DNA of 64,000 nt, taken from positions 1 to 64,000 of the forward strand of contig NZ_JAKLTS010000018.1 of NCBI RefSeq assembly GCF_022012445.1. Direction: 5' to 3'. This document shows positions 26,372 to 37,477 of this stretch, one piece after another. Positions within the stretch are counted from its first letter, which is position 1. Each line of letters opens with the position of its first letter. This DNA comes from Massilia sp. TS11. Its GTDB lineage: Bacteria; Pseudomonadota; Gammaproteobacteria; Burkholderiales; Burkholderiaceae_D. Made by a program: the position numbers and the translations under genes. Below the pieces are notes generated by a model. That model was not told the DNA's origin. It searched no databases and worked only from the letters and a program-made list of their open reading frames with translations.

Positions 26372-27478
26372 ATGCAATTGGTCAAAACCACCCGTGACAC
26401 GCTGCTACGTCCCCTGCAAATCGTGAGCGGTATTGTCGAGCGTCGGCACACCATGCCGATTCTGGCCAATATCCTCATTCGCAAGCATGGCGAGAACGTG
26501 TCCTTCCTGTCGACCGACACGGAAATCCAGATCACGACCCACGCCGAAGTCGGTTCGGGCCCGGAAGAAATGGGCACCACCGTGGCCGCGCGCAAGCTGC
26601 TCGACATTCTGCGCGCCCTGCCCGAAGCCGGCGACGTGAGTCTGACCCTGGCGAATAAGCGCCTGACTGTGCAAAGCGGCAAATCGCGCTTCGCCCTGCA
26701 GACGCTGGCGCCGGAAGAATTCCCCACCGTGGCCGAGGCCGACACCTTCAATGCCTCCGTCACCTTGCCGCAGAAGACGCTCAAGCACCTGTTCAACATG
26801 GTGTATTTCGCCATGGCCCAGCAGGACATCCGCTACTACCTGAACGGCCTGCTGTTGGTGCTGGACGGGAATAACGTGATCGCCGTGGCGACCGACGGCC
26901 ACCGTCTGGCCTTCTGCCAGGTGCAGACCGAGGCCAGCTATGCGCGCCAGGAAGTGATCATCCCGCGCAAGACCATCCTCGAGCTGCAGCGCCTGCTGGA
27001 AGAATCGGACGAGGAAGTCTCGCTGCACATCGCCGCCTCCCAGGTCAAGCTGCAGTTCGCCGACATCGACCTGATCTCGAAACTGGTGGAAGGCAAGTTC
27101 CCCGATTACACGCGGGTGATCCCGCGCGGCTACAAGAACGACTTCACGATCAGCCGCGATGAGCTGCTGCGCTCGCTGCAGCGCGCCGCCATCATGACCA
27201 GCGATAAGTTCAAGGGCGTGCGCTGCATGATCGCCCCGGGCAGCCTGAAGATCAGCTCGACCAATGCCGACCAGGAAGAAGCGGTCGAAGAACTCGAGAT
27301 CGATTACGGCGGCGACGCCATCGATATCGGCTTCAACGTCACCTATCTGCTCGACGTGCTGAACAACCTGAAGTGCGATCAGATCAATATCGCCCTCGGC
27401 GACTCCAATTCCTCGGCCCTGATTTCAATTCCCGAAAATCAGGACTTCAAATATGTCGTGATGCCGATGCGAATCTAA
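26372..27478 (+). CDS. dnaN: DNA polymerase III sliding clamp (beta subunit)
   Basis: 368 residues, the usual length for the three-domain clamp. It starts MQLVKTTRDTLLRPLQIVSGIVERRHTMPILANI and ends with the conserved VMPMRI. It forms the ring that tethers polymerase III to DNA. A GAGGA ribosome site lies about 10 bases before the ATG. A strong hairpin terminator follows. Confidence 0.97.
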   Translation: MQLVKTTRDTLLRPLQIVSGIVERRHTMPILANILIRKHGENVSFLSTDTEIQITTHAEVGSGPEEMGTTVAARKLLDILRALPEAGDVSLTLANKRLTVQSGKSRFALQTLAPEEFPTVAEADTFNASVTLPQKTLKHLFNMVYFAMAQQDIRYYLNGLLLVLDGNNVIAVATDGHRLAFCQVQTEASYARQEVIIPRKTILELQRLLEESDEEVSLHIAASQVKLQFADIDLISKLVEGKFPDYTRVIPRGYKNDFTISRDELLRSLQRAAIMTSDKFKGVRCMIAPGSLKISSTNADQEEAVEELEIDYGGDAIDIGFNVTYLLDVLNNLKCDQINIALGDSNSSALISIPENQDFKYVVMPMRI

Positions 27479-27490
27479 GCAACGCTTGCG

Positions 27491-27518
27491 CAAGGGCGGC
27501 CTGTTCGGGCCGCCCTTG
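27491..27518 (+). terminator. hairpin terminator after dnaN
   Basis: An 11-bp perfect stem (CAAGGGCGGCC / GGCCGCCCTTG) encloses a 6-base loop, 12 bp after the dnaN stop. It is followed by a short broken T run (TTACGTT), so termination may be partial and gyrB may be read through. Confidence 0.65.
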
Positions 27519-27540
27519 TTACGTTCTACCCAGACCATAA

Positions 27541-30051
<2,511 letters not shown>

Positions 30052-30072
30052 GCGCCGACCACGCCATCCCAA

Positions 30073-30098
30073 TGCCCTCCACCGCGAGGGCATTTTTT
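30073..30098 (+). terminator. rho-independent terminator after gyrB
   Basis: Stem TGCCCTC/GAGGGCA with a short loop is followed directly by six Ts (30093-30098), 22 bp after the gyrB stop. Confidence 0.8.
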
Positions 30099-30110
30099 CT
30101 GCCTAGATAA

Positions 30111-30163
30111 ATGGGGTCAGGCCCCTTTTGTCTGCCCGGAAAAATGGGGTCTGACCCCATTTT
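30111..30163. repeat. GGGGTCAGACCCC palindrome locus B
   Basis: Two copies, GGGGTCAGGCCCC (30113-30125) and GGGGTCTGACCCC (30146-30158), each flanked by A/T-rich ATAAAT or AAAAAT. Same family as the blocks near 8.5, 50.6 and 59.3 kb. It lies between the gyrB terminator and the AraC gene. Confidence 0.8.
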
Positions 30164-30181
30164 TCTTGGTGGCTCTGTGCT

Positions 30182-30967
30182 ATGGTCTCGCCCATGACTG
30201 AACACGTCGACATCCTGCCTGCGCCCGCGCCGGGCGTGGTCTGTGCGATCTGGCGCGAGGTGGCGGCCGGGGCTTGTGTGCCGAGCACGGTGCCGGCCAG
30301 TACTTATGCTTGTCTGAATGTGATTGCGCGCGGCGCGGTGCGGTTGGCCGAGGATGGAAGCGCGCTGCCCACCTGCTTTCTTACCGGCCCCTTCTGTCAG
30401 CCGATCCGCACCGAGACGGTCGGGCCGATGCGCTCGCTCAGTCTGGTGCTGCCGGCCTGGCTGCTGCCGGCCTGGTTCGGTGTGGCGCCGCCTGCCCTTG
30501 CGCATGGACTCTTGGCGCTGCCGCATCCGGCCTTGGACTTGCTGCTGGCGGCCGTGGACGAGCGCAGCCACTTGGCGGCGGCCCTGGCGGCGCTGGCTAA
30601 ACCGGCCTCGGCGGCGGAGCGGCGCGCGCAAGCCCTGGCCGATGCCCTGCTCCATGCGGGCGCGGTGGCGGCGGCCGCCCATGCCTGCCAGCTCAGCGCG
30701 CGGCATTTCGAGCGGCGCTTTCTGGCCGCGCACGGGCTGCGCCCGCGCGAGTGGCTGCGCGTGCGGCGCTTCGAACAGTCGCTGCTGCAACTGGCGCAAT
30801 CGCCTTCGCTGGCCCAGCTCGCGGCGGAGCGCGGCTATGCGGATCAGGCCCATATGTCGCGCGACTTCCGCTATGCGGCCGGGCTGGCGCCGCGCCTTGC
30901 GAAGGGCGCGATGCTGGCCGACACGGCCGGCTTCTGGGCCTTCCGCCCGGCCCGTCTGCTGGGCTGA
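30182..30967 (+). CDS. AraC family transcriptional regulator
   Basis: 261 residues (an in-frame ATG at 30194 is an alternative start). The N-terminal ~150 residues look like a small ligand-sensing domain (VICREV-like IWREVAAGACVPSTVPASTYACLNVI). Residues about 165-250 carry two helix-turn-helix motifs of the AraC type (CQLSARHFERRFLAAHGLRPREWLRVRRF and LAAERGYADQAHMSRDFRYAAGLAP). The target is unknown; the adjacent downstream glycosyltransferase gene is a candidate, since the gap is only 74 bp. Confidence 0.85.
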   Translation: MVSPMTEHVDILPAPAPGVVCAIWREVAAGACVPSTVPASTYACLNVIARGAVRLAEDGSALPTCFLTGPFCQPIRTETVGPMRSLSLVLPAWLLPAWFGVAPPALAHGLLALPHPALDLLLAAVDERSHLAAALAALAKPASAAERRAQALADALLHAGAVAAAAHACQLSARHFERRFLAAHGLRPREWLRVRRFEQSLLQLAQSPSLAQLAAERGYADQAHMSRDFRYAAGLAPRLAKGAMLADTAGFWAFRPARLLG

Positions 30968-31041
30968 GCTGTCGCATTCGTTCAAGACGGCGCGCGCGCG
31001 GCGTCGTATGCTGCGGCGGTTTCTTTCTTCTGGAGCAGGAC

Positions 31042-32265
31042 ATGCAGGCGATTCGGCGCGCCCTGGTGATGGCGGTCGGTTCGGGCGGCGATGTGGCGCC
31101 GTTCGCGGCCGTGGCGGCCCAGCTGGCCGCGCGCGGGCTGGACACGACCTTGATGGCCCCGCAGCGCTACGCCCCGTATGTGGCGGGCAGCGGTGTGGCC
31201 TTCGTCTCGATCGGCGCGGAGGACGTGTTCACGCGCGTGTTCGACGGCGCCGATATCTGGGATGCGCGGCGCGGCCTGGCGGCCTCGTGGACGTATTACG
31301 ATGCGGCCATGCGCAGCGCCTACCCGATGGTGCGCGCGGGCTGGCACGCGCGCGACACGCTGCTGCTCAGTTCCTCGTTCGCGGTGGCGGCGCGCCTGGC
31401 CGAGGAACGCGATGGCTTTCGCAATTGCACCGTGCACCTGTCGCCCTCGATCATCTTTTCGGCCGAGGCGCCGCCGCGCTGGCCGCTGCTGTCGATTCCG
31501 CCGCACTGGCCGCTGGGCCTGCGCCGCTTCCTGATGCGGCTGTCGGAGCGGGTCGGCACCGAACCGCTGCTGGGCCGCTACATCAATGCTTTCCGCGCCG
31601 AGCTGGGCCTGGCGCCGCAGCGCTGGCTGCTGTCGCACTGGATCCATTCGCCGGCCCAGGTGCTGTATGCGTTTCCGTCCTGGTTTGCCGAGCCGGCCGG
31701 CGACTGGCCGGCCCAGGGACAGTGCGCGGGCTTTCCGCTGGCCCGGCTCGGACAGACGAGCCTGCCAGCCGACGTGGCCGATTGGCTCGGCGGCGAGGCG
31801 GTCCTGATTACGGCGGGCACGGCGGTGGCCCAGCGCCCGGCCTGGGTGACGCGGGCGATTGCGGCCGTGCGCGCCCGTGGCTGGCGCGCGCTGGTGGTCG
31901 AGCCGCAGCCGGGGCCGGCGCAGGACGATGTGCTGAGTCTGCCTTTCCTGCCTTTCGACGCGGTGCTGCCGCATGTCAAGGGCATCGTCCACCATGCGGG
32001 CATCGGCACGGCCCTGGCCGCCATGCGCGCCGGTGTGCCCCAGCTGCTGCAGCCGAGTGCGCACGATCAGCCCGACAATGCGGCGCGTCTGGTGGCGCTC
32101 GGGGTGGCGCGTCCGCTGAGCGCGCCCGAGGCCTGGGACTGGCTGAGTGCCGGACCGACCCAGGCGCTTACCCAGGTGGTGCGCGCACGTCTGGCGCGCG
32201 AAGGCGACGGCGCGGCACGGATTGCGGAAATGGCGCTCGCGCACGCCCATCACCGCAGCTTATAA
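31042..32265 (+). CDS. UGT-type glycosyltransferase (GT1 family)
   Basis: 407 residues from the ATG at 31042 behind GGAGCAGG. The N-terminus (ALVMAVGSGGDVAPFAAVAAQLAARGLDTTLMAP) is the acceptor-binding fold of GT1 enzymes. The C-terminal donor site is HVKGIVHHAGIGTALAAMRAGVPQLLQPSAHDQPDNAARL. Relatives glycosylate lipids, sterols or natural products with UDP- or dTDP-sugars. No pathway genes adjoin it, so the substrate is open. It is followed after about 100 bp by an LpxR-like gene. Confidence 0.85.
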   Translation: MQAIRRALVMAVGSGGDVAPFAAVAAQLAARGLDTTLMAPQRYAPYVAGSGVAFVSIGAEDVFTRVFDGADIWDARRGLAASWTYYDAAMRSAYPMVRAGWHARDTLLLSSSFAVAARLAEERDGFRNCTVHLSPSIIFSAEAPPRWPLLSIPPHWPLGLRRFLMRLSERVGTEPLLGRYINAFRAELGLAPQRWLLSHWIHSPAQVLYAFPSWFAEPAGDWPAQGQCAGFPLARLGQTSLPADVADWLGGEAVLITAGTAVAQRPAWVTRAIAAVRARGWRALVVEPQPGPAQDDVLSLPFLPFDAVLPHVKGIVHHAGIGTALAAMRAGVPQLLQPSAHDQPDNAARLVALGVARPLSAPEAWDWLSAGPTQALTQVVRARLAREGDGAARIAEMALAHAHHRSL

Positions 32266-32367
32266 AACGGCCGGAACATAAGCGGCGCTGATAGTCTGAG
32301 CTTGCGCCGCCGCAAGGTTGCTGCCCGGACAGTCGCTATCGTGGAAGTTCCTTTTCCGGAGGACACT

Positions 32368-33318
32368 ATGCGCCGCTGCCTCGTCCTGCTTGCCGCCCTG
32401 CTGCCCCTGCTGGTCCGGGCCGCCCCGACCGTCCATCATTTCACTTTCGAGAACGACGGTTTCTTCGACAGCGACCGCTATTACACGAACGGGGTGCAGT
32501 GGTCGGCCTTGCGCCAGCCGGCCACGCGCGCGGCCTGGGCGCCCGACAGCTGGGGACCGGCCTACGCTGAGCAATTCAGCATCGGCCAGCTGATGTACAC
32601 GCCGGCCGATATCGCGCTGCCGGGTCCACAGCCCTACGACCATCCGTATGCGGGTCTGCTGTATGGCGAGCAGATGTGGCAGTTCCTGCGCCCCGACCAG
32701 TTGCAGATGACCAGCATCAGCCTGCGCGTGGGGCTCACCGGGCGGCCTTCGCTGGCCGAGCAGACGCAGAAATTCATTCACCGTGTGCTCGGGCGCGCCG
32801 AACCGCTGGGCTGGGAATACCAGATTCCGGCCCGCCTCGGCCTGATGCTGACGGGCGAGCGGCGCGTCGCCATCCCGGCGCTGGCGGCTGAGCTTGGCGG
32901 GGGCCTGCAGTCGCGCGTGGCCGTCTGGGGCAAGCTGGCGGCCGGCAATTTGCAGACCTATGCGGGCGCGGGCGCCATGCTCAGTCTGGGCAAGCAGCTG
33001 CCGCCCCTGCTGCCGCCGCCGCCCGGCATCCAGAACACGCTGGCGCCCGAGGACAGCAGCTGCCTGTTCGCACGCCTGCGCTGCACCGTGTATGCGGGCC
33101 TCGAGTGGCGCTATTTCGCGCGCAATCTGTACGTCGATGCGCCCCTGATCAGCCTGCGCCGCACTGTGCGCGACACGGTCGCCGGCGTGCATCTGGCGTG
33201 GCCGGCTTCGCGCTGGTTCCTGCAGCTGCAGGCGACCTGGCGCACGCCCGAATTCCGCTCGCCGCTGCCGGTGTACGCGCACCGCTTCGGCGCCTTGACG
33301 CTGGGGACGGAGTGGTGA
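32368..33318 (+). CDS. LpxR-like lipid A deacylase family outer-membrane protein
   Basis: 316 residues from the ATG at 32368 behind GGAGGA (32358-32363), which starts a signal peptide (MRRCLVLLAALLPLLVRA). The family motif FENDGFFDSDRYYTNGVQW sits right after cleavage, giving the Asn-Asp pair and the YTNG threonine used in the LpxR active site. Later strands (WEYQIPARLGLML, GLEWRYFARNLYVDAPL) fit a 12-strand beta-barrel. LpxR removes the 3'-acyloxyacyl group of lipid A. Activity here is inferred from the motif only. Confidence 0.78.
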   Translation: MRRCLVLLAALLPLLVRAAPTVHHFTFENDGFFDSDRYYTNGVQWSALRQPATRAAWAPDSWGPAYAEQFSIGQLMYTPADIALPGPQPYDHPYAGLLYGEQMWQFLRPDQLQMTSISLRVGLTGRPSLAEQTQKFIHRVLGRAEPLGWEYQIPARLGLMLTGERRVAIPALAAELGGGLQSRVAVWGKLAAGNLQTYAGAGAMLSLGKQLPPLLPPPPGIQNTLAPEDSSCLFARLRCTVYAGLEWRYFARNLYVDAPLISLRRTVRDTVAGVHLAWPASRWFLQLQATWRTPEFRSPLPVYAHRFGALTLGTEW

Positions 33319-33352
33319 AATACTTGGCCGAACCGCTTTTACCTCGTCCATC

Positions 33353-33838
33353 ATGCGCAAACTGCTCGCCCTGCTCGCTCCGCTGACCTTGACTGCCTGT
33401 ATCGACGGCACGGCTTCCTACCTGGTGGAGGGCAATGACCATGCGCTCTCGCTGCGCGTGCGCCAGGACGCGTTCTGGAACGACGGCGTCAGCGTGACCC
33501 TGGTGGTGTCGCGCCTGCCAGAGTGCCAGCGCCAGCTGCCGCTGACCGATGTCTCGGCCGCGGAACTGGCGGTCGATGTGTATGCCAACGGCGAGCGCAA
33601 CTGGATCGTCAAGGAAGGCGAGCAGGCCTGGCAGGTGGAGACGGAAACCTGCGCCCTGGTCACCGACAAGGCCGGCACGCCAAGCGGCCCCAAGCTCGGC
33701 AGCTTCAAGCTGGTCGAGAAGAAGCTGGTGTTCGAGGCCACGCCCCAGCCCAAAGCGCCCGCGGCCCCGGCCGCGCCGGCACCTGCCGCCGAGCCCGCCG
33801 CAGACGCGGCCGCCGCCGCACCGGCCGCCTCGCAATAA
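33353..33838 (+). CDS. hypothetical lipoprotein with Ala/Pro tail
   Basis: 161 residues. Signal and lipobox: MRKLLALLAPLTLTAC with lipid-modified Cys16. The folded middle (about 20-125) has two further cysteines (LPECQRQ, TETCALV) and is predicted mainly beta. The last ~35 residues are an Ala/Pro-rich low-complexity tail. I do not recognise the family. It follows the LpxR-like gene by 34 bp and could be co-transcribed. Confidence 0.65.
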   Translation: MRKLLALLAPLTLTACIDGTASYLVEGNDHALSLRVRQDAFWNDGVSVTLVVSRLPECQRQLPLTDVSAAELAVDVYANGERNWIVKEGEQAWQVETETCALVTDKAGTPSGPKLGSFKLVEKKLVFEATPQPKAPAAPAAPAPAAEPAADAAAAAPAASQ

Positions 33839-33842
33839 GCCC

Positions 33843-34832
33843 CTACTCGCCGCTGTCGTGCGCGGGCATCTGCCCGGGCGGATAACGCGCGCCCGCGGCC
33901 GCCCCGGCCGGCACCGCCACGGCCAGCTGGGCCAAGGTGGCCGCATCCAGCTGCACCCCCAAGGCGCCCAGAGATTCGGCCAGCTGGCTGCGCTGGCGCG
34001 CGCCGATCAGGGGCACGATATCGGCGCCCTGGGCCAGCACCCAGGCCACGGCCAGCTGGGCCACGCTGAGCTGGTGCTCGGTGGCGATCCAGCGCACGGC
34101 GTCGACCAGGCCCAGATTGTGGCGCAGGTTCTCGCCCTGAAAACGCGGACTGGCGGCGCGAAAATCGGTTTCGCCTGCGCGCCCTTCATGCCAATGGCCC
34201 GATAGCAGACCACGGCTGAGCACGCCATAGGCCGTGATGCCGATGCCCAGTTCGCGCGCCGTCGGCAGCAGGCCGTTTTCGGCCGCGCGCGACAGCAGCG
34301 AATACTCGAGCTGGACGTCGGCGATCGGATGCACGGCGGCGGCGCGCCGCAGGGTGTCGGGCCCGACCTCGGACAGGCCGATGTGGCGTACATCACCGGC
34401 GCGGATCAGGTCGGCAATGGCGCCGACCGTGTCCTCGATCGGCACCTGGGGATCGAGCCGGGCCGGGCGGTAGATGTCGATGTGCTCGACGCCGAGCCGG
34501 CGCAGCGAGTAGGCGAGGAAATTTTTGACGGCCTGGGGCCGGCAGTCCATGCCCAGCCAATTGCCGGCCGGGTCGCGCAGGGCGCCGAACTTCACGCTCA
34601 GCACCACCTGCTGGCGGCGCCCGCGCAGGGCCTCGCCGAGCAGCAGCTCATTGTGGCCCATGCCGTAGAAGTCGCCGGTGTCGAACAGGCTGATGCCATC
34701 GTCGAGCGCGGCCTGGATGGTGGCCAGGCTTTCGCTGCGCTCGGCCGGGCCGTACAGGTCGCTCATGCCCATGCAGCCCAGGCCCAGGCGCGATACGCTG
34801 GGGCCGCTGCGGCCAAGGGGAATACTGTCCAT
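33843..34832 (-). CDS. aldo/keto reductase
   Basis: 329 residues, TIM-barrel AKR. The N-terminus LGLGCMGMSDLYGPA and the catalytic Tyr in DTGDFYGMGHNELL are typical, as is Lys in VVLSVKFG. The usual catalytic His (…YYQHRVD) is replaced: here the strand reads IDIYRPARLD, a variant I associate with one AKR subgroup. NADP-dependent reduction of carbonyls is likely. GGAGG precedes the ATG. It is convergent with the lipoprotein gene, 4 bp away. Confidence 0.85.
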   Translation of the reverse strand: MDSIPLGRSGPSVSRLGLGCMGMSDLYGPAERSESLATIQAALDDGISLFDTGDFYGMGHNELLLGEALRGRRQQVVLSVKFGALRDPAGNWLGMDCRPQAVKNFLAYSLRRLGVEHIDIYRPARLDPQVPIEDTVGAIADLIRAGDVRHIGLSEVGPDTLRRAAAVHPIADVQLEYSLLSRAAENGLLPTARELGIGITAYGVLSRGLLSGHWHEGRAGETDFRAASPRFQGENLRHNLGLVDAVRWIATEHQLSVAQLAVAWVLAQGADIVPLIGARQRSQLAESLGALGVQLDAATLAQLAVAVPAGAAAGARYPPGQMPAHDSGE

Positions 34833-34875
34833 GCTGTCCTCCAGTGAACAAGAAAAAGGAGGTGCGCGGACCGGC

Positions 34876-35187
34876 CTAGCTGCGCGCCAGCCGCTCGTGC
34901 AGGGCCGCCAGCAGACCGGGCTGGTGCAGGGTTTTCAGGGCCTGTTCGAGCAAGACCTCGGACTGGCCCGTGCGCTGCTCCGTCCATTGGCGGAAATACT
35001 CGTGCACGGTGCGCCACGGCGGATAGCTGGGCGGCAGATTGCGCCAGGGGATGCGCTGCTCGAGCAGATACACGATGGCGCTGAATACGTCGTACACGTC
35101 GTGCCGGCGCGGCCGCGTTTTTTTGCGCGCGCTTTCCAGCAAGCCGCGTACGGCCTCGAAGTCTTCCCGTCCAACTGTTGCTGCCAT
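34876..35187 (-). CDS. solitary IS5-type transposase N-terminal domain protein (DUF4096-like)
   Basis: 103 residues. The core VYDVFSAIVYLLEQRIPWRNLPPSYPPWRTVHEYFRQW is the DNA-binding N-terminal domain of IS5-family transposases. There is no DDE catalytic domain downstream and no terminal inverted repeats are visible. A perfect AGGAGG stands before the ATG and the frame is intact, so it looks maintained rather than decaying. It may be a domesticated DNA-binding protein or an old IS fragment. Confidence 0.6.
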   Translation of the reverse strand: MAATVGREDFEAVRGLLESARKKTRPRRHDVYDVFSAIVYLLEQRIPWRNLPPSYPPWRTVHEYFRQWTEQRTGQSEVLLEQALKTLHQPGLLAALHERLARS

Positions 35188-35287
35188 ATCGAACCTCCTG
35201 CCTGCTTGGACGACGCGTTCCGCGCTTGGTTCCCGCGTGCCGGCGATTTGTGTCAGAATGGTCTTTTCAATTTACACACAGAAACAC

Positions 35288-36967
35288 ATGAAAGCTTTGC
35301 TCCTACCTGCCCTGGGACTGGCGTTTTGTGCCGCCGCCAGTGCCGCCGCCCCCGCCACCGCCGCGCGCCAGACGATCGGCGCGGCCAGCATGTTCAAGCA
35401 CATGAGCGTGCTGGCCTCGGACGATTACGAAGGCCGCGGCCTGGGTGGCAAGGGCGAGCAACTGAGCATCGAGTACATCCGCGATGAGTTTGCGCGCCTG
35501 GGCCTGAAGCCGGGCGGCCCCCAGGGCAGCTGGTATCAGGCGGTGCCGCTGGTTGGCGTGACCTCGCGCCCGACCCTGCGCTACCAGGGCAAAGGGGGTA
35601 GCACCGAGCTTAACTTTCCTGCCGATTTCGTGGCGCGCTCTTGGCGCACGGCCCCCGAAGTCCAGTTGCAGCACGCCGAACTGGTGTTCGTCGGCTATGG
35701 CGTGCAGGCGCCCGAATTCAAGTGGGACGACTACAAGGGCCTGGATGTCAAGGGCAAGATCCTGGTCATGCTGATCAATGATCCGCAGGTGCCCGATCCC
35801 AAGGACCCGAGCAAGCTCGACAAGAACACCTTCGGCGGCAGCGCGATGAGCTACTACGGCCGCTGGACCTATAAATACGAAATCGCCGCCAAGCTCGGCG
35901 CCGCCGGCGCCCTGATCGTGCACGAGACCAAGCCGGCCGCCTATCCGTGGGAAGTGGTGAAGACCGGGAATGCGACCGAAGGCTTCATGATCAAGCACGA
36001 GGGCGACGATCCGAATAATCCGACCGTGCCCGGCTGGCTGCACCTGGACGCCGCGCGCGCCATGTTCAAGGCCGCCGGCCTCGACTACGACCAGCTGAAG
36101 GCGGCCGCCAGCCGGCGCGACTTCAAGCCGGTGCCGCTGCAGCTGACGGCTGACATCACGGTGCGCAATACCTGGCGCGAATTCAGCTCGAATAATGTGA
36201 TCGGCATGATCGAAGGCAGCGATCCCAAGCTCAAGGACGAGGTCGTGCTCTATTCGGCCCACTGGGACCACTTCGGCCTCGATCCGCAGCTGCCGGGCCC
36301 GCGTCCGCGCCAGATCTACCACGGCGCCCAGGACAATGCCTCGGGCGTGGCCGCCCTGCTCGAGCTGGCACGCGCGTATGCGAGCATGCCGGTCAAGCCG
36401 AAGCGTTCGATCGCCTTCTTCGCGCCCACGGCCGAAGAGCGCGGCCTGCTCGGCGCCTACTACTATGCCGAGCACCCGCTGTTCCCGCTGGCCAAAACGC
36501 GCATCAACATCAATATGGACATGATGAATGTGCTGGGCGTGGCCAAGGATGTCGAAATCTCCGGCTACGGCCGCTCCACCGTCGACGACTGGGTGGCCAA
36601 GGTGGCGCGCAGCCAGGGCCGCAAGGTGACCCCGGCCAATTCCGAAACCGGCCTGTTCTTCCGCAGCGACCACTTCGCCCTCGTCAAGCGCGGCGTGCCG
36701 GCCCTGTTCATCGAATCGGGCACCGAATTCGAAGGCCATCCGCACGACTACAAGCAGCGCATGAACGAAGAGTACAAGGCCCACATCTACCACAAGGTCG
36801 ACGACGTCGTGCATGCCGACTGGGATCTGCGCGGCATGGTCAAGGACGTGGAGCTGCTCTGGCAGGTCGGCTACGACGTGGCCCAGGGCAAATTCAGCCC
36901 GCAGTGGAAGGCCGGTTCCGAATTCAAGGCCGCCCACGACAAGCTGATGCAGGGCGGCGCCCAGTAA
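35288..36967 (+). CDS. secreted M28 family metallopeptidase
   Basis: 559 residues from the ATG at 35288, with signal peptide MKALLLPALGLAFCAAASAAA. A PA-domain insertion (about 140-290; LVFVGYGVQAPEFKWDDYKGLDVKGKILVML) precedes the zinc peptidase part. Ligands are visible as H and D in YSAHWDHFG and AQDNASGV, the catalytic Glu in TAEERGLLG, D in NINMDMMNV and a late His in YHKVDDVV. It resembles secreted aminopeptidases that release N-terminal residues or dipeptides. Confidence 0.88.
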   Translation: MKALLLPALGLAFCAAASAAAPATAARQTIGAASMFKHMSVLASDDYEGRGLGGKGEQLSIEYIRDEFARLGLKPGGPQGSWYQAVPLVGVTSRPTLRYQGKGGSTELNFPADFVARSWRTAPEVQLQHAELVFVGYGVQAPEFKWDDYKGLDVKGKILVMLINDPQVPDPKDPSKLDKNTFGGSAMSYYGRWTYKYEIAAKLGAAGALIVHETKPAAYPWEVVKTGNATEGFMIKHEGDDPNNPTVPGWLHLDAARAMFKAAGLDYDQLKAAASRRDFKPVPLQLTADITVRNTWREFSSNNVIGMIEGSDPKLKDEVVLYSAHWDHFGLDPQLPGPRPRQIYHGAQDNASGVAALLELARAYASMPVKPKRSIAFFAPTAEERGLLGAYYYAEHPLFPLAKTRININMDMMNVLGVAKDVEISGYGRSTVDDWVAKVARSQGRKVTPANSETGLFFRSDHFALVKRGVPALFIESGTEFEGHPHDYKQRMNEEYKAHIYHKVDDVVHADWDLRGMVKDVELLWQVGYDVAQGKFSPQWKAGSEFKAAHDKLMQGGAQ

Positions 36968-36971
36968 GGCC

Positions 36972-37445
36972 TTAGCTGGCGGCCGCGGCCAGGGTCGCCA
37001 GCTCCAGTTTCTCCATCTTCAGCAGGGCCGCCATCACGTCGGCCGCACGCGGCCCCTGCATCCACTCCCCCAGCTGGCGCGGCAGCACCTGCCAGGACAG
37101 GCCATAGCGGTCCTTCAGCCAGCCGCACTGGCGCGCCTGTGCGGGCCCGCCCGCGCCCAGTTTGTCCCAGTAGTGATCGATCTCGTCCTGGCTGTCGCAC
37201 AGGACCTGGAAGGACACGGCCTCGTTGAAAGTGAACAGCGGCCCGCCGTTGAGGGCTGTCAGGTTATGGCCGTCGAGTTCGAAGGCCACGGTCAGCACGC
37301 TGCCGGCCGGCATCGGCGCGCCCTCGGCATAGTGGGCGATCTGGCAGATGCGTGCGTTGGGAAAAATGTTGGTGTAGAACTCCGCTGCCGGCAGGGCCTG
37401 GTCGGCAAACCACAGGCAGGGCACGATGCGGGACAGGGTCGACAT
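36972..37445 (-). CDS. VOC family (PhnB-like) protein
   Basis: 157 residues. It starts LSRIVPCLWFADQALPAAEFYTNIFPNARI and has DEIDHYWDKLGAGG and CGWLKDRYGLSWQVLP, the pattern of the PhnB/3-demethylubiquinone-methyltransferase-like VOC fold. Members bind metals or small molecules; the enzyme activity of this subgroup is unclear. GGAGG precedes the ATG. It is convergent with the M28 gene. Confidence 0.8.
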   Translation of the reverse strand: MSTLSRIVPCLWFADQALPAAEFYTNIFPNARICQIAHYAEGAPMPAGSVLTVAFELDGHNLTALNGGPLFTFNEAVSFQVLCDSQDEIDHYWDKLGAGGPAQARQCGWLKDRYGLSWQVLPRQLGEWMQGPRAADVMAALLKMEKLELATLAAAAS

Positions 37446-37477
37446 GCTAGCCTCCTTGGCGAGAGGCCCAGTCTACG

